From an uncultured Dehalococcoidia bacterium (GTDB lineage Bacteria; Chloroflexota; Dehalococcoidia; Lucifugimonadales; UBA3495): a DNA stretch of 64,000 bases. The position numbers were made by a program, and so were the translations under genes. Below, in pieces: positions 33,348 to 42,155 of this stretch. The stretch spans positions 186,001-250,000 of the forward strand of contig OY282456.1 in assembly GCA_958296225.1 (NCBI GenBank). Direction: 5' to 3'. How positions within the stretch are numbered: position 1 is the first letter of the stretch; the number at the start of each line of letters is the position of its first letter. The notes under the pieces were generated by a model. That model was not told the origin of the DNA, did no database searches, and saw only the letters and a program-made list of their open reading frames with translations.

Positions 33348-33427
33348 AGCGGGCCTCGCTGAGGGGCGGTTGCGCGGCGACGACGATGTTGGGCATTATA
33401 GCATCCGTTCCCGGCTACCTTTCCCGG

Positions 33428-33832
33428 CTATCCCTCGGCGATGTTCGGCAAATGGCGGATGCTCAAAACGCGCCGCCCCGGCCCCAGCCTGATCGCCACC
33501 AGGTCGATGCGCCATTCCGTATCGGCGGATGCAGCCGTATGCTTGTCCAGAAAGTCCTGCGCCGCCAGGGTAAGCCGCGCCAGCTTGTCCGCCGTTATCG
33601 ATTCCTCAGGCCCGCCGTAGGCGTTGCTGCGGCGGGTGCGTACCTCGACAAACGCCCATACCGGCCCGTCGCGGGCAACCAGGTCAACCTCTCCCCAGCG
33701 GCAGCGGTAGTTGGCCGCCACTATGCGGCAGCCTTTGGCTTCGAGATGGGAGCGGGCCAGTCGCTCGCCGATGTCGCCAACTTGCCGCGGCGAAAGGCCG
33801 GCGCCGGCCGGCAGGTTATCCGGCATCCGCAT
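33428..33832 (-). CDS. YraN family (UPF0102) protein
   Basis: A 134-residue nuclease-fold protein. GDIGERLARSHLEAKGCRIV, then NYRCRWGEVDLVARDG and WAFVEVRTRR, contain the conserved E-D-ExK-like residues (E in GERLA, D in GEVDLV, the E in FVEVR). It overlaps rnhB by 17 bases, a common YraN-RNase HII arrangement. The role is probably in DNA repair or competence; not established. Confidence 0.92.
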   Translation of the reverse strand: MRMPDNLPAGAGLSPRQVGDIGERLARSHLEAKGCRIVAANYRCRWGEVDLVARDGPVWAFVEVRTRRSNAYGGPEESITADKLARLTLAAQDFLDKHTAASADTEWRIDLVAIRLGPGRRVLSIRHLPNIAEG

Positions 33833-34457
33833 CGTCCGGCCGCCGCGCTTGCCTCAGGGGGTTGAAAGAGCGTCGGTGTATCGGCGTCGGCCCCAACTCG
33901 GCCAGACGGCGCAGATGCTGCGCTGTTGGATAGCCCTTGTGCCGGGCGAATCCGTAGCCGGGATAGCAGCGGTCGGCCCGCTCCATCAGGGCGTCACGGC
34001 CCACCTTGGCAAGGATGCTGGCGGCGGCGATGGACAGGGATTTGCGGTCGCCTTTGACGACGCGCTCATAAGGCAGGGGGCAGGTTTTGAGGTGTATCCA
34101 GTCAAAGAGGATGGCATCGGGGCCGGGCTGCAAAACGGCGACTGCGTTGAGCATCGCCCGCGCCACGGCAGGGCCGATGCCGATGCGGTCAATTTCCCCC
34201 GGCGCGATATGTTTTACCGACCACGCCAGGGTGTTGCCGCGAATTATAGCGGCGGCGTTTGCGCGCTGCGCCGGGGACAGCCGCTTGCTGTCATCAATGC
34301 AGTCGAGCCAATCCTCGTTGCCAGCCAGCTCGGGACTCAGGATGACGGCGGCGGCAGTGACCGGCCCGGCCAGCGGCCCCCGTCCCGCCTCGTCGGCCCC
34401 GGCAATCAGCCAGTGGCCTCCGGCGCGGAACGCCGTCTCCAGAGACAGGTCAGGCAT
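33816..34457 (-). CDS. rnhB: Ribonuclease HII
   Basis: A 213-residue RNase HII. The catalytic motif IAGADEAGRGPLAGPV holds the first Asp-Glu pair near residue 21; DSKRLSPAQR, VVKGDRKSLSIAAASILAKV and RDALMERADR provide the other conserved sites. It removes ribonucleotides from DNA-RNA hybrids. It overlaps mnmA by 8 bases and yraN by 17, so mnmA-rnhB-yraN is one operon. Confidence 0.95.
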   Translation of the reverse strand: MPDLSLETAFRAGGHWLIAGADEAGRGPLAGPVTAAAVILSPELAGNEDWLDCIDDSKRLSPAQRANAAAIIRGNTLAWSVKHIAPGEIDRIGIGPAVARAMLNAVAVLQPGPDAILFDWIHLKTCPLPYERVVKGDRKSLSIAAASILAKVGRDALMERADRCYPGYGFARHKGYPTAQHLRRLAELGPTPIHRRSFNPLRQARRPDDADAG

Positions 34458-35592
34458 TTGCCGTCTCAGCGTTGACCGCAGCGGGCATCGTGCCCGGTTC
34501 GTACCCGGCGATGGGGCCGCCGCCCAACACCGTATCGCCCGCGTAGAAAACGGCGGCCTGGCCTGGAGTGATGGCCCGCTGCGGCTCGCGGAATCGCACC
34601 AGCGCGCCAGTACCTACGGCGGTTACGCTCGCCGCCGCCGCCGCGAATTTGTAGCGTATTTTCACGGTAACATCCACCGGAGCGGACGGCGGCCTTCCCG
34701 AAACCCACGACACCGGCCCGGCGTAGAGCGTATCCCGATACAGACCGTCCTCGGAACCCACCACCACGCGGCGGGTGTCGGGTTCCAGCCGGATTACGAA
34801 ACGGGGCGGCCCACCGGACAGGCCCAACCCGCGCCGCTGGCCGACGGTAAAGTACTGGATGCCTTCATGCCGCCCCAGCACGTTGCCGGCGGCGTCCACG
34901 ATGTCGCCGGGCCGCTCGTCGGTGCGCGGCCTCAGGAACTCCCGGTAGTCGCCGGTGGGAATGAAGCAAATGTCCTGGCTGTCCGGCTTGTCGGCGTTGG
35001 GAAAGCCGGCCTCGGCGGCCAGTTGGCGAATCTGCGACTTGGGATAATGGCCCACCGGCATCAGCGTGCCGGCCAGCTGCTCCTGCCGCATCCCGAACAG
35101 CACATAGGACTGGTCCTTGTCGGCGTCCACGCCCCGGCGCAGCGCCCAGCCGCCGGAGCCGTCGGGTTCAATGCGGGCGTAGTGGCCGGTGGCGACGTGG
35201 CTGGCCTGCAACATCCGGGCGCGCTGTGCCAGAAAGCTGAACTTAATCTTGTCGTTGCAGGCGATGCAGGGATGGGGAGTGCGCCCGCTTTCGTACTCGC
35301 GGCGGAAGTAGTCGATAACGAAGGTACGAAACTCCCTCTGCACATTGAGCACGTAGTGCGGCGCTCCCAGGATGCGGCAGACGGCGCGGGCGTCCTCAAC
35401 GTCGTCAATGGTGCAGCAGCCGCGGTAATAATCGGGCAGGTCGGCCTGGTTAATGTCGTACAGCTTCATCGTAACGCCAATGACATCATAGCCCTGCCGG
35501 CGCAGCAGCAAAGCCGCCACCGCAGAGTCCACGCCGCCGCTCATGGCAGCGACGACACGGCCGGGGGCTGGGGTGTTAATGGCAGCGTCCAT
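34450..35592 (-). CDS. mnmA: tRNA-specific 2-thiouridylase MnmA
   Basis: A 380-residue tRNA thiolase. The PP-loop is VVAAMSGGVDSAVAALLL near residue 13. The first catalytic Cys is in RTPHPCIACNDKIKF near residue 108, and the second in SQDICFIPTGDYREFL near residue 203. It makes 2-thiouridine at wobble position 34. A CC pair (GCCTIDD) near residue 60 is an extra feature seen in some lineages. The ATG at MDAAINTP is chosen because the upstream open frame is antisense to the next gene. Confidence 0.95.
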   Translation of the reverse strand: MDAAINTPAPGRVVAAMSGGVDSAVAALLLRRQGYDVIGVTMKLYDINQADLPDYYRGCCTIDDVEDARAVCRILGAPHYVLNVQREFRTFVIDYFRREYESGRTPHPCIACNDKIKFSFLAQRARMLQASHVATGHYARIEPDGSGGWALRRGVDADKDQSYVLFGMRQEQLAGTLMPVGHYPKSQIRQLAAEAGFPNADKPDSQDICFIPTGDYREFLRPRTDERPGDIVDAAGNVLGRHEGIQYFTVGQRRGLGLSGGPPRFVIRLEPDTRRVVVGSEDGLYRDTLYAGPVSWVSGRPPSAPVDVTVKIRYKFAAAAASVTAVGTGALVRFREPQRAITPGQAAVFYAGDTVLGGGPIAGYEPGTMPAAVNAETANA

Positions 35593-35667
35593 AGCGGCGT
35601 TCCTGGTGATAGTATAGCACCAGCTCGACCAGCCGACTAACCCGACCCCCACCACGGAGGCACCCTT

Positions 35668-36621
35668 ATGCCCGTTACTTTTGGATGCTCGCTGCCCAGC
35701 CGGGGCGCCATGGCGTCTCCCGATAATCTGCGGAACCTGGCCCGGCGGGCCGAAGACCTGTCTTTCGACCACGTGTGGGTCAGCGACCATATCGTGATTC
35801 CCCACGAGGTGGATTCTTTCTACCCTTACGCCGCCGACGGGGTGGCGCCTTTCCAGCGCGACAACACTTACCTGGAGCCGCTGGCCGCCCTGAACTTTCT
35901 GGCCGGCTGCACTACCCGCGTTAGGCTGGGCACCCACGTGCTCATCCTGCCCTACCGCAACCCGGTGCTTACCGCCAAGATACTGGCCACGCTGGACGTG
36001 CTCAGCGGCGGCCGGCTCATCCTGGGCGCCGGCGTGGGCTGGATGGAGGAGGAGTTCCAGGCCATGGGGCTGGACACCTACGCCCAGCGCGGCGAAGTTA
36101 CCAACGAATACATCCAAATCTTTAAAGAGCTGTGGACGTCGGACACCCCGGAGTTTCACGGCCGGCACTATGACATCAGCGGCGTGGGCTTTCTGCCCAA
36201 GCCGGTGCAAAAGCCGCACCCGCCCATCTGGATTGGCGGCCATACCAACCCGGCCATCCGCCGCGCGGCCACGCTGGGCGACGGCTGGATGCCCATCGGC
36301 CTGCGCCCCCCGGCCATCCTGGAGCCGGAGGAGCTGGCCGAGAAAATCGCCCGCCTGCGCCGCATCAGCGCCCGCGCCGGCCGCGCCGCAGACGCCGTTG
36401 ACCTGGTGTTCAGCACCGATTGCGTCTTTCAGGACGAACCCGACGCCGACCGCCGCCTGGTGTCGGGCCGCCCGGAGCAAATCGCCGCCGACCTGCGCCA
36501 GTACCAGGATTTGGGCGTAACCCACTTCATATTCAGCTTCCCCGCCAGCGCCGCCGACGAACAGCAGGAAGCCATGGAGCGGTTCGCGCGGGAAGTAATG
36601 CCGCTGGTGCCGGGGGATTAG
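35668..36621 (+). CDS. LLM-class F420-dependent oxidoreductase
   Basis: A 317-residue luciferase-like TIM-barrel enzyme. PVTFGCSLPSRGAMASPDNL, FDHVWVSDHIVIPHEVDS, LGTHVLILPYRNPVLTAKIL and SGGRLILGAGVGWMEEEFQA are classic LLM segments. PPIWIGGHTNPAIRRAATLG ends the barrel. It is intact, unlike the LLM gene at 21404. F420 use is the family expectation. It has an independent upstream region divergent from mnmA. Confidence 0.93.
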   Translation: MPVTFGCSLPSRGAMASPDNLRNLARRAEDLSFDHVWVSDHIVIPHEVDSFYPYAADGVAPFQRDNTYLEPLAALNFLAGCTTRVRLGTHVLILPYRNPVLTAKILATLDVLSGGRLILGAGVGWMEEEFQAMGLDTYAQRGEVTNEYIQIFKELWTSDTPEFHGRHYDISGVGFLPKPVQKPHPPIWIGGHTNPAIRRAATLGDGWMPIGLRPPAILEPEELAEKIARLRRISARAGRAADAVDLVFSTDCVFQDEPDADRRLVSGRPEQIAADLRQYQDLGVTHFIFSFPASAADEQQEAMERFAREVMPLVPGD

Positions 36622-36654
36622 CAGGAAAAGGACGATTGCGAACCAATGCGACGC

Positions 36655-36683
36655 CTGACGCCGCCTTGTGATTTTGGTATAAT
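36655..36683 (+). promoter_or_regulatory. Candidate sigma70-type promoter of the nuclease-ATPase module
   Basis: A -35-like CTGACG (36655-36660), a 17-bp spacer and a perfect -10 TATAAT (36678-36683) with an extended TGG just before it. It lies 35 bases upstream of the first gene of the module and no other promoter is seen before the next two genes. Confidence 0.6.
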
Positions 36684-36717
36684 CAACGCTGGCTTTTACC
36701 AGTGCCGCCAGTAGGTT

Positions 36718-37506
36718 ATGCCAATCAGACCTGAAATCGTACCTGAACTATCCACGCTGACGTTTCTCACGCGTTGTTTTAGGTTCGTCAGCGTGGAATG
36801 GCCGCACGCTAATCGAGAGGCATTACCGGACGAGGGATTCGAGCAACGATTTCGCGAGAGTTGCATTCAGAGTTTGGATGGGTGGACGATTTCGGAACAA
36901 CGGGAAATGTGGCTGGGAGCCGGGCTTGACACCGCGTCCGGCGTAGCGCATGAAATTGACATCGTGGCCCGGTCGCCGACCGTTACCGCCATTTTGGAGG
37001 CAAAAAACCTGGGCGATATGCCCGGCAAAAACGACATCATCGTTTTCTTTGCCAAAGTGATCGACTATCTGATAGCTAATCCAGAGCTGGTATTGAAGGA
37101 CATATGCCTGACGTTTATGTCCAGGAATTCTTTCGAACCTCGAGCTATGGCGGCCTGTCTGGGATTAGGAATTCATCCGGTAGCGTCGGATATACGGCCC
37201 TTTCCTGTTCTGGTCAACAATGCAATGCTGATGCAGGACAAATTGCAGAAAGGGCTGGTCTTGCCTTATGATGCACAAAGTCGTCTTGATGACCTGTACG
37301 CTCAGTTGAACACCCTTGGACTTGCGTTGGATGAAACTTGGCCGGATAACCGATTTGGCTATCAATCAGAGGACAGCCTGACAGTCAAAGCGATTGTTCC
37401 CCGGCAAGCCGATGCATTGGCTGAACAACTTCGGCAAGCTAACAGCGACTGCCTAGACCTGATCGCTGCGTTCCGTTCTGCTGAGACTAACAACAGAGGT
37501 GGCTGA
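36718..37506 (+). CDS. PD-(D/E)XK nuclease-like protein, first gene of a candidate defence module
   Basis: A 262-residue protein of no family I recognise. Residues 65-100 give a restriction-nuclease core: SGVAHEIDIVAR (the D strand), then AILEAKNLGDMPGKND (the ExK strand). The following helix, DIIVFFAKVIDYLIANP, fits the fold. The rest, including FVSVEWPHANREALPDEGFE at the N-terminus, has no motif. The DNA is visibly less GC-rich than the flanking genes. It lies 2 bases upstream of the next gene, so the three genes are one unit. The likely role is cutting or sensing DNA; this is inference. Confidence 0.65.
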   Translation: MPIRPEIVPELSTLTFLTRCFRFVSVEWPHANREALPDEGFEQRFRESCIQSLDGWTISEQREMWLGAGLDTASGVAHEIDIVARSPTVTAILEAKNLGDMPGKNDIIVFFAKVIDYLIANPELVLKDICLTFMSRNSFEPRAMAACLGLGIHPVASDIRPFPVLVNNAMLMQDKLQKGLVLPYDAQSRLDDLYAQLNTLGLALDETWPDNRFGYQSEDSLTVKAIVPRQADALAEQLRQANSDCLDLIAAFRSAETNNRGG

Positions 37507-37508
37507 TA

Positions 37509-38600
37509 ATGAATATCAACAGCTACAACATCACCGAAGTAAATTACCATTACATTGGGTTGCGCGTGCTGGGCGGGATGGGAACCGTCGTGGGACGCGA
37601 CCGTCAAATTGAGACTGTATCTGCTAACGTCCGCAAGTTAGTAGTTGATCGAGCCTTGCGCTTGATGTTGCCTGAGCCCAGGGGGACTTTCCAGTCCGTG
37701 GGCGAAAAAATCTGCCAAGAGCTGGTCCACTTCGGCTTTGCACACGCGGAACGCGGCCGCCCTTACGAACTAACTGACAACGGTCAGGTTGCTCTCGCTT
37801 TGCTTGACGACAAACAGTTTGTTGAGTTGCGCCGGCTGATGACCCGCGTTCACTTGCAGACCTACGACAATCTGCGGGCAGTAGTTCAAGCTCACTTTGA
37901 CGCCGGGGCAATTTGGCAGCCTGTTGTCTCATCCGCCCATATTGACAAGCCTGATTATTTGCCGGGCCTGCTTGAACCCACTTTCGGGCAAGACGCACCG
38001 AAAAAATTAGCAACCGCTCTTGACGGACAACCCCTGCCCTCCGCAAAAAAGCTCGAGGACATCCTGCGTACCGAAGTGCTGAAACGGATGCTGCCCGGTC
38101 GGAAAATGAGGGTTGCACTTTTCCGTAGCATTTGTGACCGCCTGGTCAGCCTTCGATTGCTGAATAAGCCTCGGGCTGTCGTTAAGCAATGTGAATTCGA
38201 AAAAACCTATTCACCCTGCGTAGCTGAGAACCCGTTGCAACCTTGGTACACGCCTTTGCAAATAGCCTTGGCCAACGGAAAAGCGTACCAAATCTACTTG
38301 TGTGAACCTGATGCGACAGACCCGGACTACCAGGCAACGCTGCTGTCAGCGGTTGATTTAGCGTTTTCTACGTTGTTCCCGGAAGGCGGCTACTACGACA
38401 TACCTGACCTGCGCGATTGGGTATGCGAGTATCTTATGATTCCGGAAGCCGCTTTCGACGACGGCTTGAATTGCCTGCTCGACTGGCAACCGCCGGTATT
38501 GTCAGCCGGCTTGCAGTACGAGAGGATTACAGGCCGACGGCGTCCTTTGGTCAGAATCCGCCAAAGTACCCTTTTGCACAACCTGATAAGGAAAGTATGA
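37509..38600 (+). CDS. Hypothetical protein with winged-helix-like region, second gene of the module
   Basis: A 363-residue protein. Residues 50-110 look like a winged helix: VGEKICQELVHFGFAHAERG, then RPYELTDNGQVALALL, the typical recognition helix plus wing with an LTxxG turn. The C-terminal half (MRVALFRSICDRLVSLRLLN; DIPDLRDWVCEYL) is helical and may hold a second winged helix. No catalytic motif is seen. The ATG lies 2 bases after the nuclease stop, and the stop overlaps the ATPase start as ATGA. It may be the DNA-recognition or adaptor subunit. Confidence 0.6.
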   Translation: MNINSYNITEVNYHYIGLRVLGGMGTVVGRDRQIETVSANVRKLVVDRALRLMLPEPRGTFQSVGEKICQELVHFGFAHAERGRPYELTDNGQVALALLDDKQFVELRRLMTRVHLQTYDNLRAVVQAHFDAGAIWQPVVSSAHIDKPDYLPGLLEPTFGQDAPKKLATALDGQPLPSAKKLEDILRTEVLKRMLPGRKMRVALFRSICDRLVSLRLLNKPRAVVKQCEFEKTYSPCVAENPLQPWYTPLQIALANGKAYQIYLCEPDATDPDYQATLLSAVDLAFSTLFPEGGYYDIPDLRDWVCEYLMIPEAAFDDGLNCLLDWQPPVLSAGLQYERITGRRRPLVRIRQSTLLHNLIRKV

Positions 38601-39946
38601 TGCTCAATCTTCCACGAAGGGAAACTGCCCCGATTACTTCTCCCTACGAGCAGTTGGGGCTTACCGATTTGCCGTTTCCCCTTGAGCCGTTCCTCGACCC
38701 GTATAACGAGGACCCGCGCCGCAATGGTTCCATATACGCCCAATCTCCGGTGCAGCAAGAGATTGAGAAATTCGAGCGCTTACTTATCCGCCCTGGCGAT
38801 TTCTCCAACCGGGCTAAAATCGCTACCTTGTGGTCCGCTGGTCCTGATACGGCCGGGCGTGGCATGGGAAAGACTGCCCTGTTGCGGTTTTTCCAGCAAC
38901 GGGTTAACTCCGATTGGGGACAAACTCAATTCAATGGGCAATTCTTCGCCGTAGCCATCTATGTGGCGTTTCAGGACCAGGTGGACCGACGCTGGATGGA
39001 GCAACTAGCGTGGGCGGCACTTGTTGACACCTGTCGAAACGGCGTCCTGGATGTATCACGGGCCGCTTTGCGCCGCGAAATGCTCACGGATGACCAAGTG
39101 GCGACCGTTGTCGATGTGAATGGCGAAACGGACTGGCGCCGGCTGCTGGACAATGACGTGATAGCAGCCAATGGCATTTCCGCCACTGAGTTGGACGACA
39201 AAGTAGAGGGGCAGTTGCTTAGTGACCATGTTGAGAGAGAGCCGGCAAGAGCATTGGCCACGGGCACATTTGAGGAATACCTCCGTAGCCTGCGTCGGGA
39301 CGGGAACCTTCGCCCTTATTATATTCCAAGGGACACCAGGGGGCTGGACTACTCTCGCACCCTCTTCTTCAACGACATCGTGCGCTATTTGCGCTCTTCC
39401 GGTTTTGCCGGTGGGTACCTGTTCGTTGATGATATTGAAAATCTCACCGACCAGATGGCACGCCGACACCGCAACGAATTCGTCAAAGAATTCGGCCTTT
39501 GCACAGTGCGCCCTGGCTACGCTGCTACGCAGTACGGTTTCTTCTCATGTGTGCTAACTACCCATCATCAGTCGGCGGTTGGGATAGCGCAGGCATGGGC
39601 TGATGCGGGGTTGTCAGCAATGGCACGGCTGGATCCGGGTGCCCCTACGTCCGTGGAATTGCCTATGCCGACCCAGGCCCAAGCCCGTGCGATAATTCTC
39701 GCGCATTTGGACCATTACCGTGCTGACGCTGGCGACGGTCAAAGCATCAAGCCATTTACTGAGGATGGTTTGCAGGCGTTAGTGGGGAAAAGTCAGCACC
39801 CACGCGCTTTGCTGTCAAGCGCCGCTCATGTCGTTATGCGGGCAGTCGAAAATGGGCTTATTGCGATTGACGCCGTTGCAGTAGAGGAGGCTTTGAGTGG
39901 CGCAGTATCTGCGCCGACCATTGACCACACGCGAGACCTGACATAA
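38597..39946 (+). CDS. P-loop ATPase, third gene of the module
   Basis: A 449-residue ATPase. Walker A is TAGRGMGKTALLRFFQQ near residue 92, and Walker B is GGYLFVDDIENLTDQMARR near residue 275. The N-terminal SPYEQLGLTDLPFPLEPFLD, with a GSIYAQSPVQQEIEKFERLL stretch, seems to be a family-specific lead-in. FSCVLTTHHQSAVGIAQAW may be the sensor region, and SQHPRALLSSAAHVVMRAVE a C-terminal AAA lid. The start MM codons overlap the previous stop. It ends directly at the remains of the methylase gene. The fold resembles AAA/ORC-like or KAP-like ATPases, not SMC-like ones. Confidence 0.7.
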   Translation: MMLNLPRRETAPITSPYEQLGLTDLPFPLEPFLDPYNEDPRRNGSIYAQSPVQQEIEKFERLLIRPGDFSNRAKIATLWSAGPDTAGRGMGKTALLRFFQQRVNSDWGQTQFNGQFFAVAIYVAFQDQVDRRWMEQLAWAALVDTCRNGVLDVSRAALRREMLTDDQVATVVDVNGETDWRRLLDNDVIAANGISATELDDKVEGQLLSDHVEREPARALATGTFEEYLRSLRRDGNLRPYYIPRDTRGLDYSRTLFFNDIVRYLRSSGFAGGYLFVDDIENLTDQMARRHRNEFVKEFGLCTVRPGYAATQYGFFSCVLTTHHQSAVGIAQAWADAGLSAMARLDPGAPTSVELPMPTQAQARAIILAHLDHYRADAGDGQSIKPFTEDGLQALVGKSQHPRALLSSAAHVVMRAVENGLIAIDAVAVEEALSGAVSAPTIDHTRDLT

Positions 39947-41828
39947 ACCCGTTCCGCACCGGCGGCTTTCTGGCCTCGGCTTACCGGCACGTGGCCGCCG
40001 CCGGCCAGCTTACCGCTCCCCCGACATGGTGCGGCTGTCCACCGTCAACCTGTACCTCAGCCACGGGCAGTCGCCGGACATCCGTATGTATGACACGCTG
40101 ACCAGCGAGGAACGCTGGAACGACCACTATGACGTCATCCTGGCCAACCCGCCCTTTATGTCGCCCAAAGGCGGCATCCGCCCGCACCGGCGCTTTGCCA
40201 CCAGCAGCAAACGCTCCGAAGTGCTGTTCGTGGATTACATCATCAGCCACCTGAACGACGGCGGCCGGGCCGGCGTCATCGTGCCGGAGGGCGTGATATT
40301 CCAGAGCGGCCGCGCCTACAAGCAGCTGCGCCGGCTGCTGGTGGAGAACTGCCTGGTGGCCGTCGTCTCCCTGCCCGGCGGCGTGTTCCAGCCGTACAGC
40401 GGCGTCAAAACGTCCATCCTGATTATGGACCGGACGCTGGCGCAAAAGGCCGACGGCATCGCCTTTTTCAAAGTGCAGCGCGACGGCTACGACCTGGGCG
40501 CGCAACGCCGCCCCACCGCCGCCAACGACCTGCCCCAGGCGCAAGCCGAAATCGCCGAATACCTGCGCCGACTGCGAACCGGCGAAACGCTGGACAACTT
40601 TGCGCCCACACTGGGGCAGGTAGTCGGCAAAGACCGGATTGCGGAGGGCGGCGAATACAACCTGAGCGGGGAGCGGTATCAGGTTATCGAAATGACGAGG
40701 TCGGAATGGCCTTTCGTACCGCTTGGGGAAGTGTTCCAGAAATCAGCAAAGACTATCCTGCCCGGCAAGCTGGAAGGGCCGGTGACTTATATCGGCCTCG
40801 AAAATATCTCACGGAACACCGGGCAACTGATTGGCGATACGGTTACCGATAACCCGGCAACCATCAAAAGCCTCAAGAACCAATTTGGACCGGGCGAAAT
40901 CCTTTACGGCAAACTGCGCCCTAATCTAAACAAAGTATGGCTGTCCGACAGAACCGGAATATGCTCGACAGACATCTACGTAATCAACCCCAAAATATCC
41001 AAAGTCATCCCCGCGCTCTACGCCCACATAATCAGAGACGGCCAATTCAAAGATACCGTAATGGCCTACGTAAAGGGTGCTCAACTGCCCCGGATTGGTT
41101 GGGATTCAATGGCCAGCATCGCAATCCCCCTGCCGCCGCTCGAAGTACAGCGGGAGATTGTAGCGGAGATAGAGGGGTATCAGCGGGTGATAGACGGGGC
41201 GCGCGCTGTGGCTGACAACTGGCGGCCCAGCATTGCGGTTGAACCGGATTGGCCGTTGGTAGAGTTGAAAGATGTCTGCCAGATTAACCCCGAGTCGGTT
41301 AACCCATATTCAGACTATCCGAACCGCACCATATTCTATGTCGATATATCATCGGTAGAGAATGGAACTGGCCGCTTCTTGGGATATAGCGAAGTTCTAT
41401 CGTCTGAAGCTCCAAGTCGAGCGCGGCGCGGTGTTTGCTGTGGCGATGTTTTGCTTTCAACTGTACGCCCCAATTTGAAAGCCTTTACTATTCTCAAAGA
41501 TGTGCCAAACCGCGTGATAGCATCTACTGGGTTTGCCGTTCTGCGAGCTCGCTTGGACGTAGCAGAACCTGCTTTCATCCATGCGTCCGCGCATCAGGGT
41601 TATGCAGTCAGTCAAATGATTAGCCTGATGGAAAAAGGAGCATATCCAAGCATCAATCAGTCGGATGTCGCGTCGATAAGAATACCTCTGCCACCACTGG
41701 AAACACAGCGGGCCATCGTCGCCGAGCTGGAGGCCGAGCAAGCCGCCGTTGACCACGCCCGGAGCCTGGCCGCCCGGATGCAGGGCCGCATTGACGCCGC
41801 CATCGGGCGGGTGTGGGCTGTGGGGTAG
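39947..41828 (+). pseudogene. Type I restriction methylase-specificity fusion (HsdM-HsdS), 5' truncated
   Basis: It begins inside the methylase SAM motif, now NPFRTGGFLASAYRHVAAAG instead of DPxCGTGGF; everything upstream is missing. A second deletion with a frame change follows. From 40026 one frame runs to the end: MVRLSTVNLYL, YDVILANPPFMSPKGG (methylase motif IV, near residue 45), and VIVPEGVIFQSG. At about residue 225 the protein changes into HsdS with two target-recognition domains (WPFVPLGEVFQKS; WPLVELKDVCQIN), each closed by LPPLEVQREIVAEIE- or LPPLETQRAIVAELE-type helices. No HsdR is present. Methylation is not expected. Confidence 0.8.
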
Positions 41829-41873
41829 GCGGGCGCAGTGGCTGCTCTTGTAAAATGCGCCGGCCGGCTTTAC

Positions 41874-42155
41874 AATGCCGCCACTTGGCGATGCGCGCTA
41901 TGCAGGACGCAGAACGATGCCCAGGGTGAACCCGGAAATACTGGTATGGGCGCGGGAGACGGCCGGACTGAGCCTAGAGAAAGCGGCCCAAAAACTCCAG
42001 TTCCGCGATACCCGCCGGGCTACAGCGGTGGACAAGCTGACCGCCCTGGAAGCCGGACGGGAGGTGCCGACGCGCCCGGTCCTGGTCAGGATGGCGCAGC
42101 AGTACCGCCGACCGCTGCTCACCTTTTACCTGTCCCAGCCGCCGGAGCGTGGCGA
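41874..42155 (+). repeat. 282-bp in-frame tandem duplication, copy 1
   Basis: AATGCCGCCACTTGGCG at 41874 recurs at 42156, and GGAGCGTGGCGA at the far end recurs 282 bases later. The copies differ at only a few positions. The unit covers the upstream leader and the first 80 codons of the ImmA-type gene. Confidence 0.92.

Larger units (their letters stand above)
32309..33361. repeat. Direct repeat, copy 2
   Basis: Second copy of the block at 31117-32234, with over 90 percent identity by eye. It is shorter by about 65 bp: a coiled-coil segment of the Uma2 gene and a few bases of the spacer are missing. Confidence 0.88.

Noticed and set aside
31117..33361. CRISPR-like or IS-like interpretation of the repeated block
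   Set aside because: There are only two long copies with whole genes inside, no spacers, no transposase and no terminal inverted repeats; a segmental duplication explains it.
34087..35640. Plus-strand open frame of about 500 codons over rnhB and mnmA
   Set aside because: Antisense to two conserved housekeeping genes; no motifs of its own.
35593..36525. Long open frame on the minus strand upstream of mnmA
   Set aside because: It is antisense to the well-supported LLM oxidoreductase and has no family features. mnmA has its own start at MDAAINTP.
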